The position numbers and the translations under genes were made by a program. DNA of 64,000 nt from the NCBI RefSeq assembly GCF_014334335.1, contig NZ_JACSEU010000002.1:62001-126000 (forward strand), written 5' to 3'. The notes under the pieces were generated by a model. That model saw only the letters and a list, made by a program, of their open reading frames with translations. It was not told the origin of the DNA and did no database searches. Each line of letters begins with the position of its first letter. Position 1 is the stretch's first letter. The stretch comes from Treponema sp. Marseille-Q3903 (lineage in GTDB: Bacteria; Spirochaetota; Spirochaetia; Treponematales; Treponemataceae). Below are positions 27,779 to 37,111 of this stretch, piece after piece.

Positions 27779-29953
27779 TTACTTAGTCAAACCAAGAAAA
27801 ATCTGGAAAATATCGGATTTAAATTTTTCAGTGTATGAATTGAGCTGGCAGAGGAAAGAATTTTCATCGAGGATTCCAATTACGTTTTGCATTTCGCGCT
27901 CACTGACGTAAGTCATCTTGCGGTAGTAATCTGTATAATCTTTTTCGCGCGACTGCAATGAAGCGTTGTAAATATCATCAGCTACGATCGTCACATCTTC
28001 TGTTACATTTCGGTACACATCTACAGTGAACTCTTCAATAGGGCGAGAATAAAGCTGCTCAAGAAGATAAAGCGCATAACGAACTTTATATTTTTCGTAC
28101 TCGCTTTGGCACTGATCATAAAACTGGTGGACGCTTTTCCAACTTTTGATTTCACCTTTTTTGATATTTGTAAAAAGCTCTTGAATTTTATTGGAAGGTA
28201 TTATTTGACCGCCGGCATTCTCCCATTCTGTGAAAAGAGGAAACTGCCTGATTTTATCAACAAGCTCAAAAGTGAGTTTTTCGTGATTAAGGCTGCTGCA
28301 AAATTCCATCAGCGTCCTTGTCGCAAAATATTTTACAATCTTTCTGTACATTTTATATGACTGAACAGGTTTAATGATGACAGCTCCATATTTTTTTTGA
28401 CAAACAGGATCGTCGAGCGTAAAATCTGCTTGCGGATTTTGATGAAGAAAATCTTTTGCAGCCTGATAAACTTTTTCCGGAGTATCGGCGCCATTCATAT
28501 AATCGTTTCCGATCTTTTTAAGATATTCAGATGTAAGAAAAATCAGTCTGTCAAGCGCAGCGATAACTTCCTGCATAGTATCAGGAGCGAGCGGGTCTGT
28601 TTCAATATGCTGGATTTTTTTTACTCTTTTGTCACGGCTGAGAAACTTATTCTTATTTCTTGTGATTGCGAACATATCGTACATGAACCACCACGCCGGA
28701 ATTATGGTAATTTTAGGAGAACCGTTAGTTCCCTGAGCGACGAGCGCAAACGGATAAGGAATATCAAGCTCGTACTGATAACTTCCTTTTGAAATCAATG
28801 TAAAAGAAGCAAACCGTGAATTGTGTTTAAAATCAGAGCAAAGTCCCGGCCAAAATCCGCGTTTTGCAAAAATTTCGCCGTCCGGACTTCTGCTGTTGTG
28901 ATTGCTTCCGATTGTAGCGCCTGCCGCAATATTGCTTTGCCCCATCACTGTTGTCGCAATTAAAAATGAGGAATTGTGATGCTGCTCATGGAACGGATAA
29001 ATCAGATTGTTTAAGATTTCACAACATGAAACTGTAGAATTGTCGCCGAGCACAGAGTTTAAAAGACGAGCCCCGTACTTTACTTGGCAGTTGCGCCCGA
29101 TCACAAAACGAACTGCAATCGCCTGATAAAAAACTTTGCATCCGTATCCAAGAATACCGTTTACAAGTTCAACGCCTTCGCCAATCTGTGACGGCTCTTC
29201 TTCCGATGAAAGAATCGTGATGTTTTTCAGTTTGAAAGCGCCTTTTATATATGCGGAATCGTAAATTTTTGTATCTTTGATGATGCTTGAATTTTTAATT
29301 ACACAGTCATTCCCGATAATTCCGTAAGTGTCGAGCTCTCTAGAATTTTCGTTTTCTGTCAGAGCTTTAAACTTGTCTAAAAGTTTTTTATCTTCGCGGT
29401 AATGCGACCATAAGTATGCGTCAGCCGGTATCATATCTTCAAAAGGAAGAATTGCGCGCCCGTCGTTTTCGTTCGCAACACCGATCCAAATCCTGTGTTC
29501 TTCAGGTTCGCCCTTTTTAAGAATCCCGTTTCCGAATTTTGAATGTTTTGTGCAGCAAAGCTCTTGAATATTGAATATTATGACTCTGTTTCCAATCCTG
29601 TAGTTGTCCATATAATAGACATTGCGAATCACACAATCATCGCCTGTAACTACATCGTGAAGGTTTGAACGCCTGATTCCGCATTCAAGTATGAGGTCGT
29701 TAAAATGAAGGTTTAATTTTTTCAATTTACCGAGAACAATAAATCCAGAAAAAAATGACATGTGAATTAAAGATGGGTCAAATGCACCTTCTTCGTTGTC
29801 GACATAAAAATTGTTCCATGAAGGGTCTGAGTTATGGTTCAGATTTTTCTCGAGAATTTCAATTTCTTTTGCAGTGAGATGACGTTTTCCTTCAAACAGA
29901 TTTTTCGGAACATTTTTGATTTCATTTTCTGCGAGTTGTTCAACTTTGACCAT
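27779..29953 (-). CDS. DUF4954 family protein with left-handed beta-helix
   Basis: 724 residues, matching in length and character the DUF4954 proteins of Treponema and Bacteroides. The middle (about residues 90-400) has hexapeptide-type repeats, for example GNDCVIKNSSIIKDTKIYDS and GRNCQVKYGARLLNSVLGDN, as in nucleotidyltransferase or acyltransferase beta-helices; the C-terminal 300 residues are helical. No signal peptide. It lies between the S1-domain gene and the activase-like gene in a tight series. A sugar-nucleotide or acetyl transfer role is possible but unproven. Confidence 0.82.
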   Translation of the reverse strand: MVKVEQLAENEIKNVPKNLFEGKRHLTAKEIEILEKNLNHNSDPSWNNFYVDNEEGAFDPSLIHMSFFSGFIVLGKLKKLNLHFNDLILECGIRRSNLHDVVTGDDCVIRNVYYMDNYRIGNRVIIFNIQELCCTKHSKFGNGILKKGEPEEHRIWIGVANENDGRAILPFEDMIPADAYLWSHYREDKKLLDKFKALTENENSRELDTYGIIGNDCVIKNSSIIKDTKIYDSAYIKGAFKLKNITILSSEEEPSQIGEGVELVNGILGYGCKVFYQAIAVRFVIGRNCQVKYGARLLNSVLGDNSTVSCCEILNNLIYPFHEQHHNSSFLIATTVMGQSNIAAGATIGSNHNSRSPDGEIFAKRGFWPGLCSDFKHNSRFASFTLISKGSYQYELDIPYPFALVAQGTNGSPKITIIPAWWFMYDMFAITRNKNKFLSRDKRVKKIQHIETDPLAPDTMQEVIAALDRLIFLTSEYLKKIGNDYMNGADTPEKVYQAAKDFLHQNPQADFTLDDPVCQKKYGAVIIKPVQSYKMYRKIVKYFATRTLMEFCSSLNHEKLTFELVDKIRQFPLFTEWENAGGQIIPSNKIQELFTNIKKGEIKSWKSVHQFYDQCQSEYEKYKVRYALYLLEQLYSRPIEEFTVDVYRNVTEDVTIVADDIYNASLQSREKDYTDYYRKMTYVSEREMQNVIGILDENSFLCQLNSYTEKFKSDIFQIFLGLTK

Positions 29954-29983
29954 ACTGTTTGACCTGCCTTTTTTGAGTATGTT

Positions 29984-31078
29984 TTATTTTTTCAAAAGCG
30001 ATGCAAACGGATTGTAAGTTTCACCGTCATCATCTTGGCTGCTCAAATATTTACTTGCAGTTTCGTCCTGCTCTTTTGAAGTTGAAGGGACAAGTGATAT
30101 TCTCTTTGAAGCGGAATCTATTTTGTCTACGACTACGCTGATTTCCTGACCGATTTTGTATGTCTTTCTGAGGTTCGTGTTAGATGAGACTCCTTCAAGC
30201 TCGCTAATGTGAACAAGCCCATCTATCCCTTTGTCGAGATTGACAAAAAGCCCGAAGTCTGTGATTTTGCTTACTTTTCCTGTAATTTTTGTTCCGACCG
30301 GGAATTTTTTTGCGGCGGATTCCCAAGGGTCATCCATCAGAGCTTTGAGGCTTACGCTGACTCTTTCATTTTTCCAGTCTGTCTTTATGACTTTTACTTT
30401 AATTTCCTGACCGACTTCGACGATGTCGCCTGCGTTTTCAACTCTGTCAAACGACATTTCGCTTATCGGAAGAAGCGCCTGAAATCCCATTATGTTTACA
30501 AAAGCGCCAAATTTTTCAATGCGTTCCACAACGGCATCTACAATCACGCCTTCTTTAATCTGATTGGCAATCTTCCCAAGCTGTTCCGCATACTGGCTTT
30601 CACCGATTTTCCTGTTAGACACAAGGATATCTTTTCCATCGTTTTTGTATTCGGTGATGATAAATGTCAAATTGCGTCCGACGTAAGCGGAAGGTTCTTC
30701 GCGATTTTTGAATCCCATCTGCGAATAAGGACAGAATGCTCGTGCACTTCCGATTTTTACTTCAAATCCGCCTTTGATTTCTTTTTCAACATGACCTTCT
30801 ACAGGGATTCCGCCTTTATAAGCGTTTTCAATCATCGTGTTGTCGGCTTTTCCGCCTGCAATTTTAGATGTAAAATGCATTTCACCGTGAATGTCGCCTG
30901 TAAAAAAAACTTTTATTTTATCGCCCTCTTTTACTGTAGAGTTTCCGTTCTCGTCTTTAAATTCAGCGGCATCTACGACGCCTTCAGATTTTGCGCTTAA
31001 GTCAACAAATACTGTAGAATCTGTCACCGCAACAACAGTAGTTTCAAAAGCATCTCCAATATTAAATCTATTTATCAT
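29984..31078 (-). CDS. S1 RNA-binding domain protein (ribosomal protein S1-like)
   Basis: 364 residues from the ATG at 31076-31078, which has GAGGAATGAG just upstream; the open frame runs 97 codons further into gatA but that part lacks protein-like features. Four S1 motifs in a row, for example FGAFVNIMGFQALLPISEMS and DFGLFVNLDKGIDGLVHISE, each forming an OB fold that holds RNA. Bacterial S1 usually has four to six such motifs, so this may be the S1 of the 30S subunit or a paralogue. Cotranscribed with gatC-gatA (gap 20 bp). Confidence 0.88.
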   Translation of the reverse strand: MINRFNIGDAFETTVVAVTDSTVFVDLSAKSEGVVDAAEFKDENGNSTVKEGDKIKVFFTGDIHGEMHFTSKIAGGKADNTMIENAYKGGIPVEGHVEKEIKGGFEVKIGSARAFCPYSQMGFKNREEPSAYVGRNLTFIITEYKNDGKDILVSNRKIGESQYAEQLGKIANQIKEGVIVDAVVERIEKFGAFVNIMGFQALLPISEMSFDRVENAGDIVEVGQEIKVKVIKTDWKNERVSVSLKALMDDPWESAAKKFPVGTKITGKVSKITDFGLFVNLDKGIDGLVHISELEGVSSNTNLRKTYKIGQEISVVVDKIDSASKRISLVPSTSKEQDETASKYLSSQDDDGETYNPFASLLKK

Positions 31079-31098
31079 CTCATTCCTCAAATTTTTTT

Positions 31099-32613
31099 TT
31101 ACATGGATTCCTTTACTGGGATTCCGCATCCTGAATGATCTTCTTCCCACGATTGTGCAAGTCTCAAAATCTTTACTTCGTCGAACATTTTTCCTGCAAA
31201 CTGCATACCTATCGGCATATTGCAGTCTGAAGTGTATCCCGCAGGAACGTTTATTGATGGGATTCGTGCAAGATTTACAAACGTCGTATACAAATCGCTC
31301 AAATACATTTCCAACGGACTGTCGACTTTTGAACCGAGTTTGAAAGCTGCCGTAGGGCAAGTAGGGCACAAGATTATGTCGTAATTTTCAAATACAGCTG
31401 CAACTTCCCTTTGAATACGAGCGCGCACTGTCATTCCTTTTTTGTACGTATCGCCTGAAAATTGTTCAGATAAAACGTAATTTCCGATTACAATGCGGCG
31501 TTTTACTTCCGGACCAAAACCTGCGGAACGCGTGTCGACATAAAGTTCATCATAACCTTTGCCGTTGTCTACTCGCTTTCCATAGCGAATACCGTCAAAG
31601 CGGCTCAAATTAGAGGCAGCTTCTGCAAGGGCAATAACATAGTAAGCAGCGATTGAAGCATCAAGAACAGGTAGATCTACTTCTTCCACAGTTGCACCTT
31701 TTTTCAAAAACCAATTTCGAGTATCTTCAAAGCACTTTACAACATCAAGAGAACAACCTTCCGTTTTCAGAAACTGCTTTGGAATTGCAATTTTTAGAGA
31801 TTTGAATTCTTCGTCGGTAAAAGCTTTTAGGTCTTTTAATTTGTCAGCTTCAGGTAAATCAGCTGATGTGTCGTCATAAAAATCGACTCCGCACATAAGA
31901 GAAAGAGGCTCTGCAATATCTGCCGGTGTGTGACCGAGAATTCCAACTTGATCTAGAGATGAACCATAAGCGACAATTCCCCAACGGCTCAAAACACCGT
32001 AAGTAGGCTTTAGTCCGTAGATTCCACAGTATGATGCAGGAAGACGAACTGAACCGCCTGTCTCTGTTCCAAGCCCGAACAACGCCTGATTTGCAGCGAC
32101 TGCGGCGGCAGACCCTCCTGAAGAACCGCCTGAAACAAATTCGCGGTTTACAGGGTTTCGTGTAGGACCGTAAGAAGAATACTCGGTGGAAGAACCCATT
32201 GCAAATTCATCTTGATTGCATCGTCCAAGCGGAACTGCCCCGGCTTTTTCCAGCCTTTCAATAACAGTCGCATTGTATGGAGCGACATATCCTTCAAGAA
32301 TTTTAGAAGAACATGTAAGGCGGTGGCCTTTGCAGTTCATATTGTCTTTGAGCGCGAACGGAATACCTTCAAGTGGCTTTTCCGAAAACAGTTTGTCGAG
32401 TTCTGTTTTTCCGCCAGCACGTGCAGCAGAAATTTCTTTATCAGCTTGACGAGCATAGTCAACCGCATCATCGTAGATTTCTATAAATGCATTCAACGGA
32501 ATTGCAGCAGATTTATCTTTATTAAAAGTTGAGACGGCGTCTTGGACAAGCTGTTCACTTGTGATTTTTCCTGATTTCAACGCATCCCTTGTTTCTTTTA
32601 TCGTATAGTACAT
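31099..32613 (-). CDS. gatA: Asp/Glu-tRNA amidotransferase subunit A
   Basis: 504 residues. The glutaminase subunit of GatCAB, which releases ammonia used to convert Glu-tRNA(Gln) or Asp-tRNA(Asn) to the amide form. The amidase-signature Ser-cisSer-Lys triad is visible: Lys in PFALKDNMNCKG near residue 83, and the two Ser in FVSGGSSGGSAAAVA and GTETGGSVRLPASYCG around residues 160-190. AGAGGAA precedes the ATG. gatC lies 15 bp upstream; gatB is not in the window, so the trio is split. Confidence 0.96.
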   Translation of the reverse strand: MYYTIKETRDALKSGKITSEQLVQDAVSTFNKDKSAAIPLNAFIEIYDDAVDYARQADKEISAARAGGKTELDKLFSEKPLEGIPFALKDNMNCKGHRLTCSSKILEGYVAPYNATVIERLEKAGAVPLGRCNQDEFAMGSSTEYSSYGPTRNPVNREFVSGGSSGGSAAAVAANQALFGLGTETGGSVRLPASYCGIYGLKPTYGVLSRWGIVAYGSSLDQVGILGHTPADIAEPLSLMCGVDFYDDTSADLPEADKLKDLKAFTDEEFKSLKIAIPKQFLKTEGCSLDVVKCFEDTRNWFLKKGATVEEVDLPVLDASIAAYYVIALAEAASNLSRFDGIRYGKRVDNGKGYDELYVDTRSAGFGPEVKRRIVIGNYVLSEQFSGDTYKKGMTVRARIQREVAAVFENYDIILCPTCPTAAFKLGSKVDSPLEMYLSDLYTTFVNLARIPSINVPAGYTSDCNMPIGMQFAGKMFDEVKILRLAQSWEEDHSGCGIPVKESM

Positions 32614-32628
32614 TGTGTTTCCTCTTTA

Positions 32629-32940
32629 TCAGGCACCGGCGCCCAATACTTTAGGCACTTGAAAATATCCGTCCATAAAGTTTTCCGAAACTTTTTTAAC
32701 GTCACTGATCTCTAGCCCTTCAACTACAGTGTCGCCGCGAAGTTTGTCGGCTTCGGTTTTTGGGTATGCATCATACGGATTTTCGCTGTCATCATATTTT
32801 GAAAGAATTTCAAAATAACCTAAAATATCATCAACCTGTTTTTTCAAAGTCTGCATATCAGTGCTTTCAGGAGAAAGACGAGACAAGTAAAGCAGATTTT
32901 CAAGAGTTTCTGCATCGATTTCTTTGTGTTGTGTTGCCAT
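32629..32940 (-). CDS. gatC: Asp/Glu-tRNA amidotransferase subunit C
   Basis: 103 residues, normal for GatC, a small helical clamp that holds GatA on GatB. Recognisable by IDAETLENLLYLSRLSPEST at the N-terminus and by LRGDTVVEGLEISDV ... NFMDGYFQVPKVLG at the C-terminus. No Shine-Dalgarno sequence; TATAAT lies 8 nt before the ATG. It heads the long series extending to tonB. Confidence 0.94.
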   Translation of the reverse strand: MATQHKEIDAETLENLLYLSRLSPESTDMQTLKKQVDDILGYFEILSKYDDSENPYDAYPKTEADKLRGDTVVEGLEISDVKKVSENFMDGYFQVPKVLGAGA

Positions 32941-32948
32941 AGTGGTTC

Positions 32949-32977
32949 ATTATACAATTTTTTAAGAGCGTTGGAAA
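32949..32977 (-). promoter_or_regulatory. gatC promoter, leaderless type
   Basis: Minus strand: -35 TTTCCA (32977-32972), 17 bp, -10 TATAAT (32954-32949), 8 nt to the gatC ATG. The -35 lies inside the 3' end of the FAD oxidoreductase gene. This may drive the whole gatC-to-tonB series. Confidence 0.6.
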
Positions 32978-34563
32978 GTAGAGCAGATTGCCGCACATGC
33001 GTTTTCACCGTCCATTGCGCTTGAAACAATTCCGCCAGAATATCCGCTTCCTTCGCCGGCAGGATACAATCCCTTTAATGATGTGCATTCAAAAGTCTTT
33101 TTATCGCGTTTAATTCGTACGGGAGTGCTTGTTCTAGTTTCTGCTGCAATCAAAACAGCGTCATCACATATAAAGCCGTGCATATTTTTGTTTATTTCTT
33201 TAAAGCCTAGTCGAAGGCGCTCTGTCATATATTTTGGAAGCCATGAGTTGAGGTTTGAAGAGACAACACCGGGAGTGTAACTTGTTTTAGGTAAATCTTC
33301 AGATTTTTTGTCGTCAATAAAATCTTTTATTCGCTGTGCCGGAGCTGCCTGCCCGCATCCGTTTTCTTTAGCTTTGCGTTCAATTTCTGTCCTAAACAAA
33401 AGCCCCGCAACTTCTGGACATCCACTCCTTTCAGCCTGTTTTTTAAACTCGTCGGGAATATCTTCCGGCCTTATTTCAACAACAATCGCAGCGTTAGACC
33501 ATTTTGAATTTCTGGAAGCGGCTGACATACCATTCACGACAATCTCATCAGGTCCAGAACTTGAAGGCACTACAAAACCTCCGGGACACATGCAAAAAGA
33601 ATAAACCCCTCGCCCTTCTACTTGCGCAGTAACTCTGTATTCAGCAGCGCCGAGCCCTTTGTCAGTTTTTCCGTGATACTGAATAGAGTCTATCAGCGCT
33701 CTCGGGTGTTCAACTCGAACTCCCATTGCAAATGTTTTTGCTTCAAGTGCAGACGGAGCGGTTTTTGCCACAAGCTGATATATATCTGTAGCTGAATGAC
33801 CTGTTGCAAGGAGAACAGCATCTGCATAAAAGGTTTTCCGTTCACTATCAATCGTTTCTAAAGCTTCTACCCCGACAACCCTGTCGTTTTCAATCAAAAA
33901 ATTTGTAACTTTCGTGTCAAAATAAAACTCGCCGCCAAGCTCAATAATTTTTTTGCGAATCTCATTTATCACTTGAGGAAGCCTGTCAGTTCCGATGTGA
34001 GGATGTGCGTCTGTCAAAATTTTATTGTCAGCGCCGAAATAGTTTAATATTCTAAGTATTGCCCCGATGTCTCCGCGTTTATTGCTACGAGTGTAGAGCT
34101 TTCCATCGGAAAATGTACCTGCTCCGCCTTCCCCAAAACAGTAATTTGAATTTTCGTTGACATATCCTTTTGTGCTGATTTTTGCAATATCTATTTTGCG
34201 CTTAAATGTTTCGGAACCGCGCTCGAGGATTACAGGTTTTACACCATTTTCGAGAAGTTTAAGCGCCCCGAAGAGCCCGGCAGGTCCCGCTCCCACAATT
34301 ATGACAGAATGTTTACCGTCAGCTTTTTTCCAAACCGGCAACGATTTTGCTGTCTCTTCAGGACTCTCTCCGATGTAAACTTTATAGCTCAGATGGAGCT
34401 TTAACTGCCCATGTCGAGCATCTATCGATTTTTTTACAAAAACTAAAGAAAAGTCATCTGTTGACAAGTTATTTTTTTTTAATTCTTTAATAACAAGGGA
34501 CTTATGCAAGCTTAGATTTTTTTCATCTTCCGGTTTTATCGTAATAGAAATCTTCTCAATCAT
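32962..34563 (-). CDS. FAD-dependent oxidoreductase (COG2509-type)
   Basis: 533 residues. An N-terminal 75-residue domain is followed by the dinucleotide motif VIIVGAGPAGLFGALKLLEN near residue 86 and the characteristic CFGEGGAGTFSDGKLYTRSN near residue 141. The C-terminal FAD motif GLYPAGEGSGYSGGIVSSAM is near residue 503. The order and length match the YlpG/COG2509 group of uncharacterised flavoproteins. The electron donor and substrate are unknown. No ribosome site; the start is 8 nt after a TATAAT whose -35 lies in the terminator of the upstream operon. Confidence 0.85.
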   Translation of the reverse strand: MIEKISITIKPEDEKNLSLHKSLVIKELKKNNLSTDDFSLVFVKKSIDARHGQLKLHLSYKVYIGESPEETAKSLPVWKKADGKHSVIIVGAGPAGLFGALKLLENGVKPVILERGSETFKRKIDIAKISTKGYVNENSNYCFGEGGAGTFSDGKLYTRSNKRGDIGAILRILNYFGADNKILTDAHPHIGTDRLPQVINEIRKKIIELGGEFYFDTKVTNFLIENDRVVGVEALETIDSERKTFYADAVLLATGHSATDIYQLVAKTAPSALEAKTFAMGVRVEHPRALIDSIQYHGKTDKGLGAAEYRVTAQVEGRGVYSFCMCPGGFVVPSSSGPDEIVVNGMSAASRNSKWSNAAIVVEIRPEDIPDEFKKQAERSGCPEVAGLLFRTEIERKAKENGCGQAAPAQRIKDFIDDKKSEDLPKTSYTPGVVSSNLNSWLPKYMTERLRLGFKEINKNMHGFICDDAVLIAAETRTSTPVRIKRDKKTFECTSLKGLYPAGEGSGYSGGIVSSAMDGENACAAICSTFQRS

Positions 34564-34571
34564 TTCGGACG

Positions 34572-34600
34572 ATTATAATGGGCAAAAAAAAAGCCGTCAA
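34572..34600 (-). promoter_or_regulatory. FAD oxidoreductase promoter embedded in a terminator
   Basis: Minus strand: -35 TTGACG (34600-34595), 17-bp spacer that is mainly the terminator T-tract, -10 TATAAT (34577-34572), then 8 nt to the ATG. The -35 is part of the 3' arm of the terminator stem at 34591-34631. A near-consensus promoter with an essentially leaderless product. Confidence 0.7.
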
Positions 34601-34631
34601 TCTGTAACATTTTAGTTAAGATTGACGGCTT
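34584..34631 (-). terminator. Terminator of the amino-acid ABC operon
   Basis: Perfect 13-bp stem AAGCCGTCAATCT/AGATTGACGGCTT (34631-34619 with 34603-34591), 15-nt loop, followed by nine T on the minus strand (34592-34584). A strong intrinsic terminator for glnQ-type transcripts coming from the right. Confidence 0.85.
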
Positions 34632-34875
34632 ATCCCTCACCAATAAACTTCTCTCCGAAAAATAAACTCTCCAAGCAACGCTTTTTATATAATCAACAAC
34701 GATAATCTAAAATACGAACTTATTAACTTTATTTTACATTTTAATGATAGATTGATTATGTTGTACCGTCAATAAAGTTAGAGCAGGTTTAACCAAAGTT
34801 AAAAATAAATAACCGTGGTTATTTTATGTCTCTTTTAAGTTCTGACGGATACTTTTCCCATTTTCTTCAAAACCG
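34632..34875. other. AT-rich intergenic spacer
   Basis: With the terminator and promoter just described this completes the 312-bp gap after the amino-acid ABC operon. It contains the dyad AATAACC-GT-GGTTATT near 34808-34824, whose loop is too short for a strong hairpin. I see no gene, RNA or repeat family in the rest. Confidence 0.5.
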
Positions 34876-35598
34876 TTACAAAACAGATTGTAAAAATTGC
34901 TTCAATCGCTCACTTTTTGGATTTTGGAAAATCTCCTGTGGAGTTCCTTCTTCTTCAATATATCCATCGTTCATAAAAAGGACTCTGTCTGCAACTTCTC
35001 GGGCAAAACCCATCTCGTGCGTAACAACAGCCATTGTCATTCCATCACGAGCAAGATCTTTCATCACTTCAAGAACTTCTCCGACCATCTCTGGGTCAAG
35101 CGCTGATGTAGGTTCATCAAAAAGCATCACATCCGGTTGCATAGCAAGTGAACGGACAATTGCAATCCTCTGTTTCTGTCCGCCAGACAATGTTGAAGGA
35201 TAAACATTCGCTTTATCGGAAAGCTCAACTCTCTCAAGAAGTTTCATAGCTTCAGCATTTGCCTCTTCTTCACTCTTCAACTTTAAAATTACAGGAGCAA
35301 GTGTGATATTTTGCAAAACTGTCAGGTGTGGAAAAAGATTGAAATGCTGAAAGACCATTCCCATCTTCTGGCGGCAAAGGTCAAGGTTCGTCTTTGGAGA
35401 TGTCAAATCTTTTCCTTCAAAAAAAATCTTTCCTTCGCTTGGAGTTTCAAGACGGTTCAAACATCTCAAAAATGTACTTTTACCAGAGCCTGACGGTCCA
35501 ATAATTACAATCTTTTCTCCTCGCTCGATATTTAAAGAGACTCCTTTTAATACGTGAAGGTTCCCAAAACTTATTTTAAGATTTTGAACTTCTATCAC
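34876..35598 (-). CDS. Polar amino-acid ABC transporter ATPase (GlnQ/HisP-type)
   Basis: 240 residues from a GTG at 35598-35596, chosen because AAGGATGG lies upstream and the length then equals that of GlnQ; the open frame extends 16 codons further inside the permease gene. Walker [10 protein letters not shown], signature [15 protein letters not shown], Walker [21 protein letters not shown] and the H-loop [12 protein letters not shown] are all present. Powers the importer formed by the permease and binding lipoprotein upstream. The GTG start overlaps the permease gene by 23 bp. Confidence 0.94.
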   Translation of the reverse strand: MIEVQNLKISFGNLHVLKGVSLNIERGEKIVIIGPSGSGKSTFLRCLNRLETPSEGKIFFEGKDLTSPKTNLDLCRQKMGMVFQHFNLFPHLTVLQNITLAPVILKLKSEEEANAEAMKLLERVELSDKANVYPSTLSGGQKQRIAIVRSLAMQPDVMLFDEPTSALDPEMVGEVLEVMKDLARDGMTMAVVTHEMGFAREVADRVLFMNDGYIEEEGTPQEIFQNPKSERLKQFLQSVL

Positions 35599-36253
35599 TT
35601 TTTGCCATCCTTTTTTCAAAACTACCAAAGAACTTTGTAAGTCCAACGGTGAGCGCGAGATAAATTACCGCACAAGTCAAAAGAGGAATCCATGCATTGT
35701 AAGTTGCATTGCGAATCATATCTCCGGCTTTCGTCATATCCGTCACAGCTATAAAACTTGCGACAGAAGTTTCCTTTATTAAGACGATGAATTCGCTCGT
35801 GTAAGTTGGAAGCACCGCTTTTACAGCCTGAGGAAGAACAATCTTAAAAAATGTCTGCCATTGGCTCAAACCAAGCGAACGTCCGGCTTCAGTCTGCCCT
35901 GCATCGATCCCCTGAATTCCGGAACGAAAAATCTCCGTACAATAAGCGCCTGAATTAAACCCATAAGCTAAAATTGCAACGAGCAGACGATTTAATCCAA
36001 GAGGAGCAAAAATCACAAAGTAGAAAATCATCAACTGTGTTGCGAGAGGAATTCCCCTGAGGACTGTCGTATAAATTTCTGCGATTGCTTTTAAAACCTT
36101 GTTTCCAGACACTTTCATCAATGCAAAAGCGAATCCTAAAACCGTTCCGATTAAAACAGCACAAAGTGCGATTAAAAGAGTGTTTCCAAGCCCTTGTAAA
36201 ATCAGCAAATAGCGTTGCCCGGAAATCATCGTGTCTATAAAAGATTGAATCAT
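35576..36253 (-). CDS. Polar amino-acid ABC transporter permease (HisM/GlnP-type)
   Basis: 225 residues with about five membrane helices. The HisM family signature [20 protein letters not shown] is near residue 23 and the EAA loop [20 protein letters not shown] near residue 131. A single permease gene implies a homodimer. AAGGGAAAG precedes the ATG. Lies 64 bp after the binding-protein gene and overlaps the ATPase gene. Confidence 0.93.
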   Translation of the reverse strand: MIQSFIDTMISGQRYLLILQGLGNTLLIALCAVLIGTVLGFAFALMKVSGNKVLKAIAEIYTTVLRGIPLATQLMIFYFVIFAPLGLNRLLVAILAYGFNSGAYCTEIFRSGIQGIDAGQTEAGRSLGLSQWQTFFKIVLPQAVKAVLPTYTSEFIVLIKETSVASFIAVTDMTKAGDMIRNATYNAWIPLLTCAVIYLALTVGLTKFFGSFEKRMAKSDRSSKS

Positions 36254-36317
36254 GACTTTCCCTTAATAAAACTACAACTAATAAAAATCAGAATTATTAA
36301 TTTTTTTGTCAGCAATG

Positions 36318-37097
36318 TTATTTGCGAACAATGATGACTTGCTCAGATTCAAAGTATGTGTCTGAAAAATCCGCATTCTTTTTTCTATCTTCATTTACAG
36401 ACATTCCTGCAGCGATAAAGTCGATTGTTCCTGCCTGAAGAGCCGGAATCAAGCTGTCGAATGCCATGTCGATAACTTTAAGTTTTGCACCATAAGTCTG
36501 TGCTATTTTTTCGCCCATAGATATGTCAAATCCAACGATATCTTTTCCTTCAACGTATTCAAAAGGAGGGAAGGCGGCGTTAGTTCCGAGTTTTAAAACA
36601 GATGAACCAGATGTCTCTTCCGAATCGGGAACTACGATTTTTCCGTCAGCCGGCATAAAAGCGTTTATCAGCTTTTCATATTCGCCGTTTGCTTTCATTT
36701 CAGAAATCGTCTTGTTTATTGCATCAAGAAGTTTTGTATTTCCTTTTTTTACCGCAATCGCATAAGCTTCTTTGTTTGCTGCAAATTCAGGAGCTTTGAT
36801 GATTTTAAGCTCGTTGTTGCGTTCTACAATTTTTTTTGCAGGAAGTTCATCGAGGACTACAGCGTCGATTGCACGATTTTTTAAGTCGAGGGCTGCATCC
36901 ATACCTGTTTTAAATGAATTGAGTTTTACCCCTTCAACATTGTCCTGAACCCAAGATTCTCCTGTAGTTCCTGCCTGAACTCCAATATTCTTTCCTGAGA
37001 GGTCGGCAATTGATTTGATCTCAACTTTTGATTTGCTACATCCTACAAAATATAAAGCAGCTGACAAAACTGCACATATAACTGTTATTTTTTTCAT
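36318..37097 (-). CDS. Amino-acid-binding lipoprotein (family 3 solute-binding protein)
   Basis: 259 residues from the ATG at 37097-37095, with AGAGG upstream; an upstream in-frame ATG would add 13 unlikely residues. Lipoprotein signal MKKITVICAVLSAALYFVGC. Family 3 features are DLSGKNIGVQAGTTGESWVQ near residue 31 and, unusually early in the array, a second lobe with FPPFEYVEGKDIVGFDISMG, apparently a circularly arranged or fused order: the segment normally at the N-terminus (LKLGTNAAFPPFEYVEG) occurs near residue 170. Preceded by ARG-box-like palindromes, so arginine or another basic amino acid is a possible ligand. Confidence 0.9.
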   Translation of the reverse strand: MKKITVICAVLSAALYFVGCSKSKVEIKSIADLSGKNIGVQAGTTGESWVQDNVEGVKLNSFKTGMDAALDLKNRAIDAVVLDELPAKKIVERNNELKIIKAPEFAANKEAYAIAVKKGNTKLLDAINKTISEMKANGEYEKLINAFMPADGKIVVPDSEETSGSSVLKLGTNAAFPPFEYVEGKDIVGFDISMGEKIAQTYGAKLKVIDMAFDSLIPALQAGTIDFIAAGMSVNEDRKKNADFSDTYFESEQVIIVRK

Positions 37098-37111
37098 ATA
37101 AATACCTCTTA

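Noticed and set aside
30209-31000. 263-codon + strand frame
   Set aside because: Lies wholly antisense to the S1-domain gene, rich in Phe and Cys, no ribosome site, and the opposite strand has four clear S1 domains.
31079-31369. 97-codon N-terminal extension of the S1-domain gene
   Set aside because: It overlaps gatA entirely, looks non-globular, and a good ribosome site precedes the ATG at 31078.
35599-35646. Longer start for the amino-acid ABC ATPase
   Set aside because: The 16 extra codons lie in the permease gene, and the GTG at 35598 has a ribosome site and gives the family's standard length.
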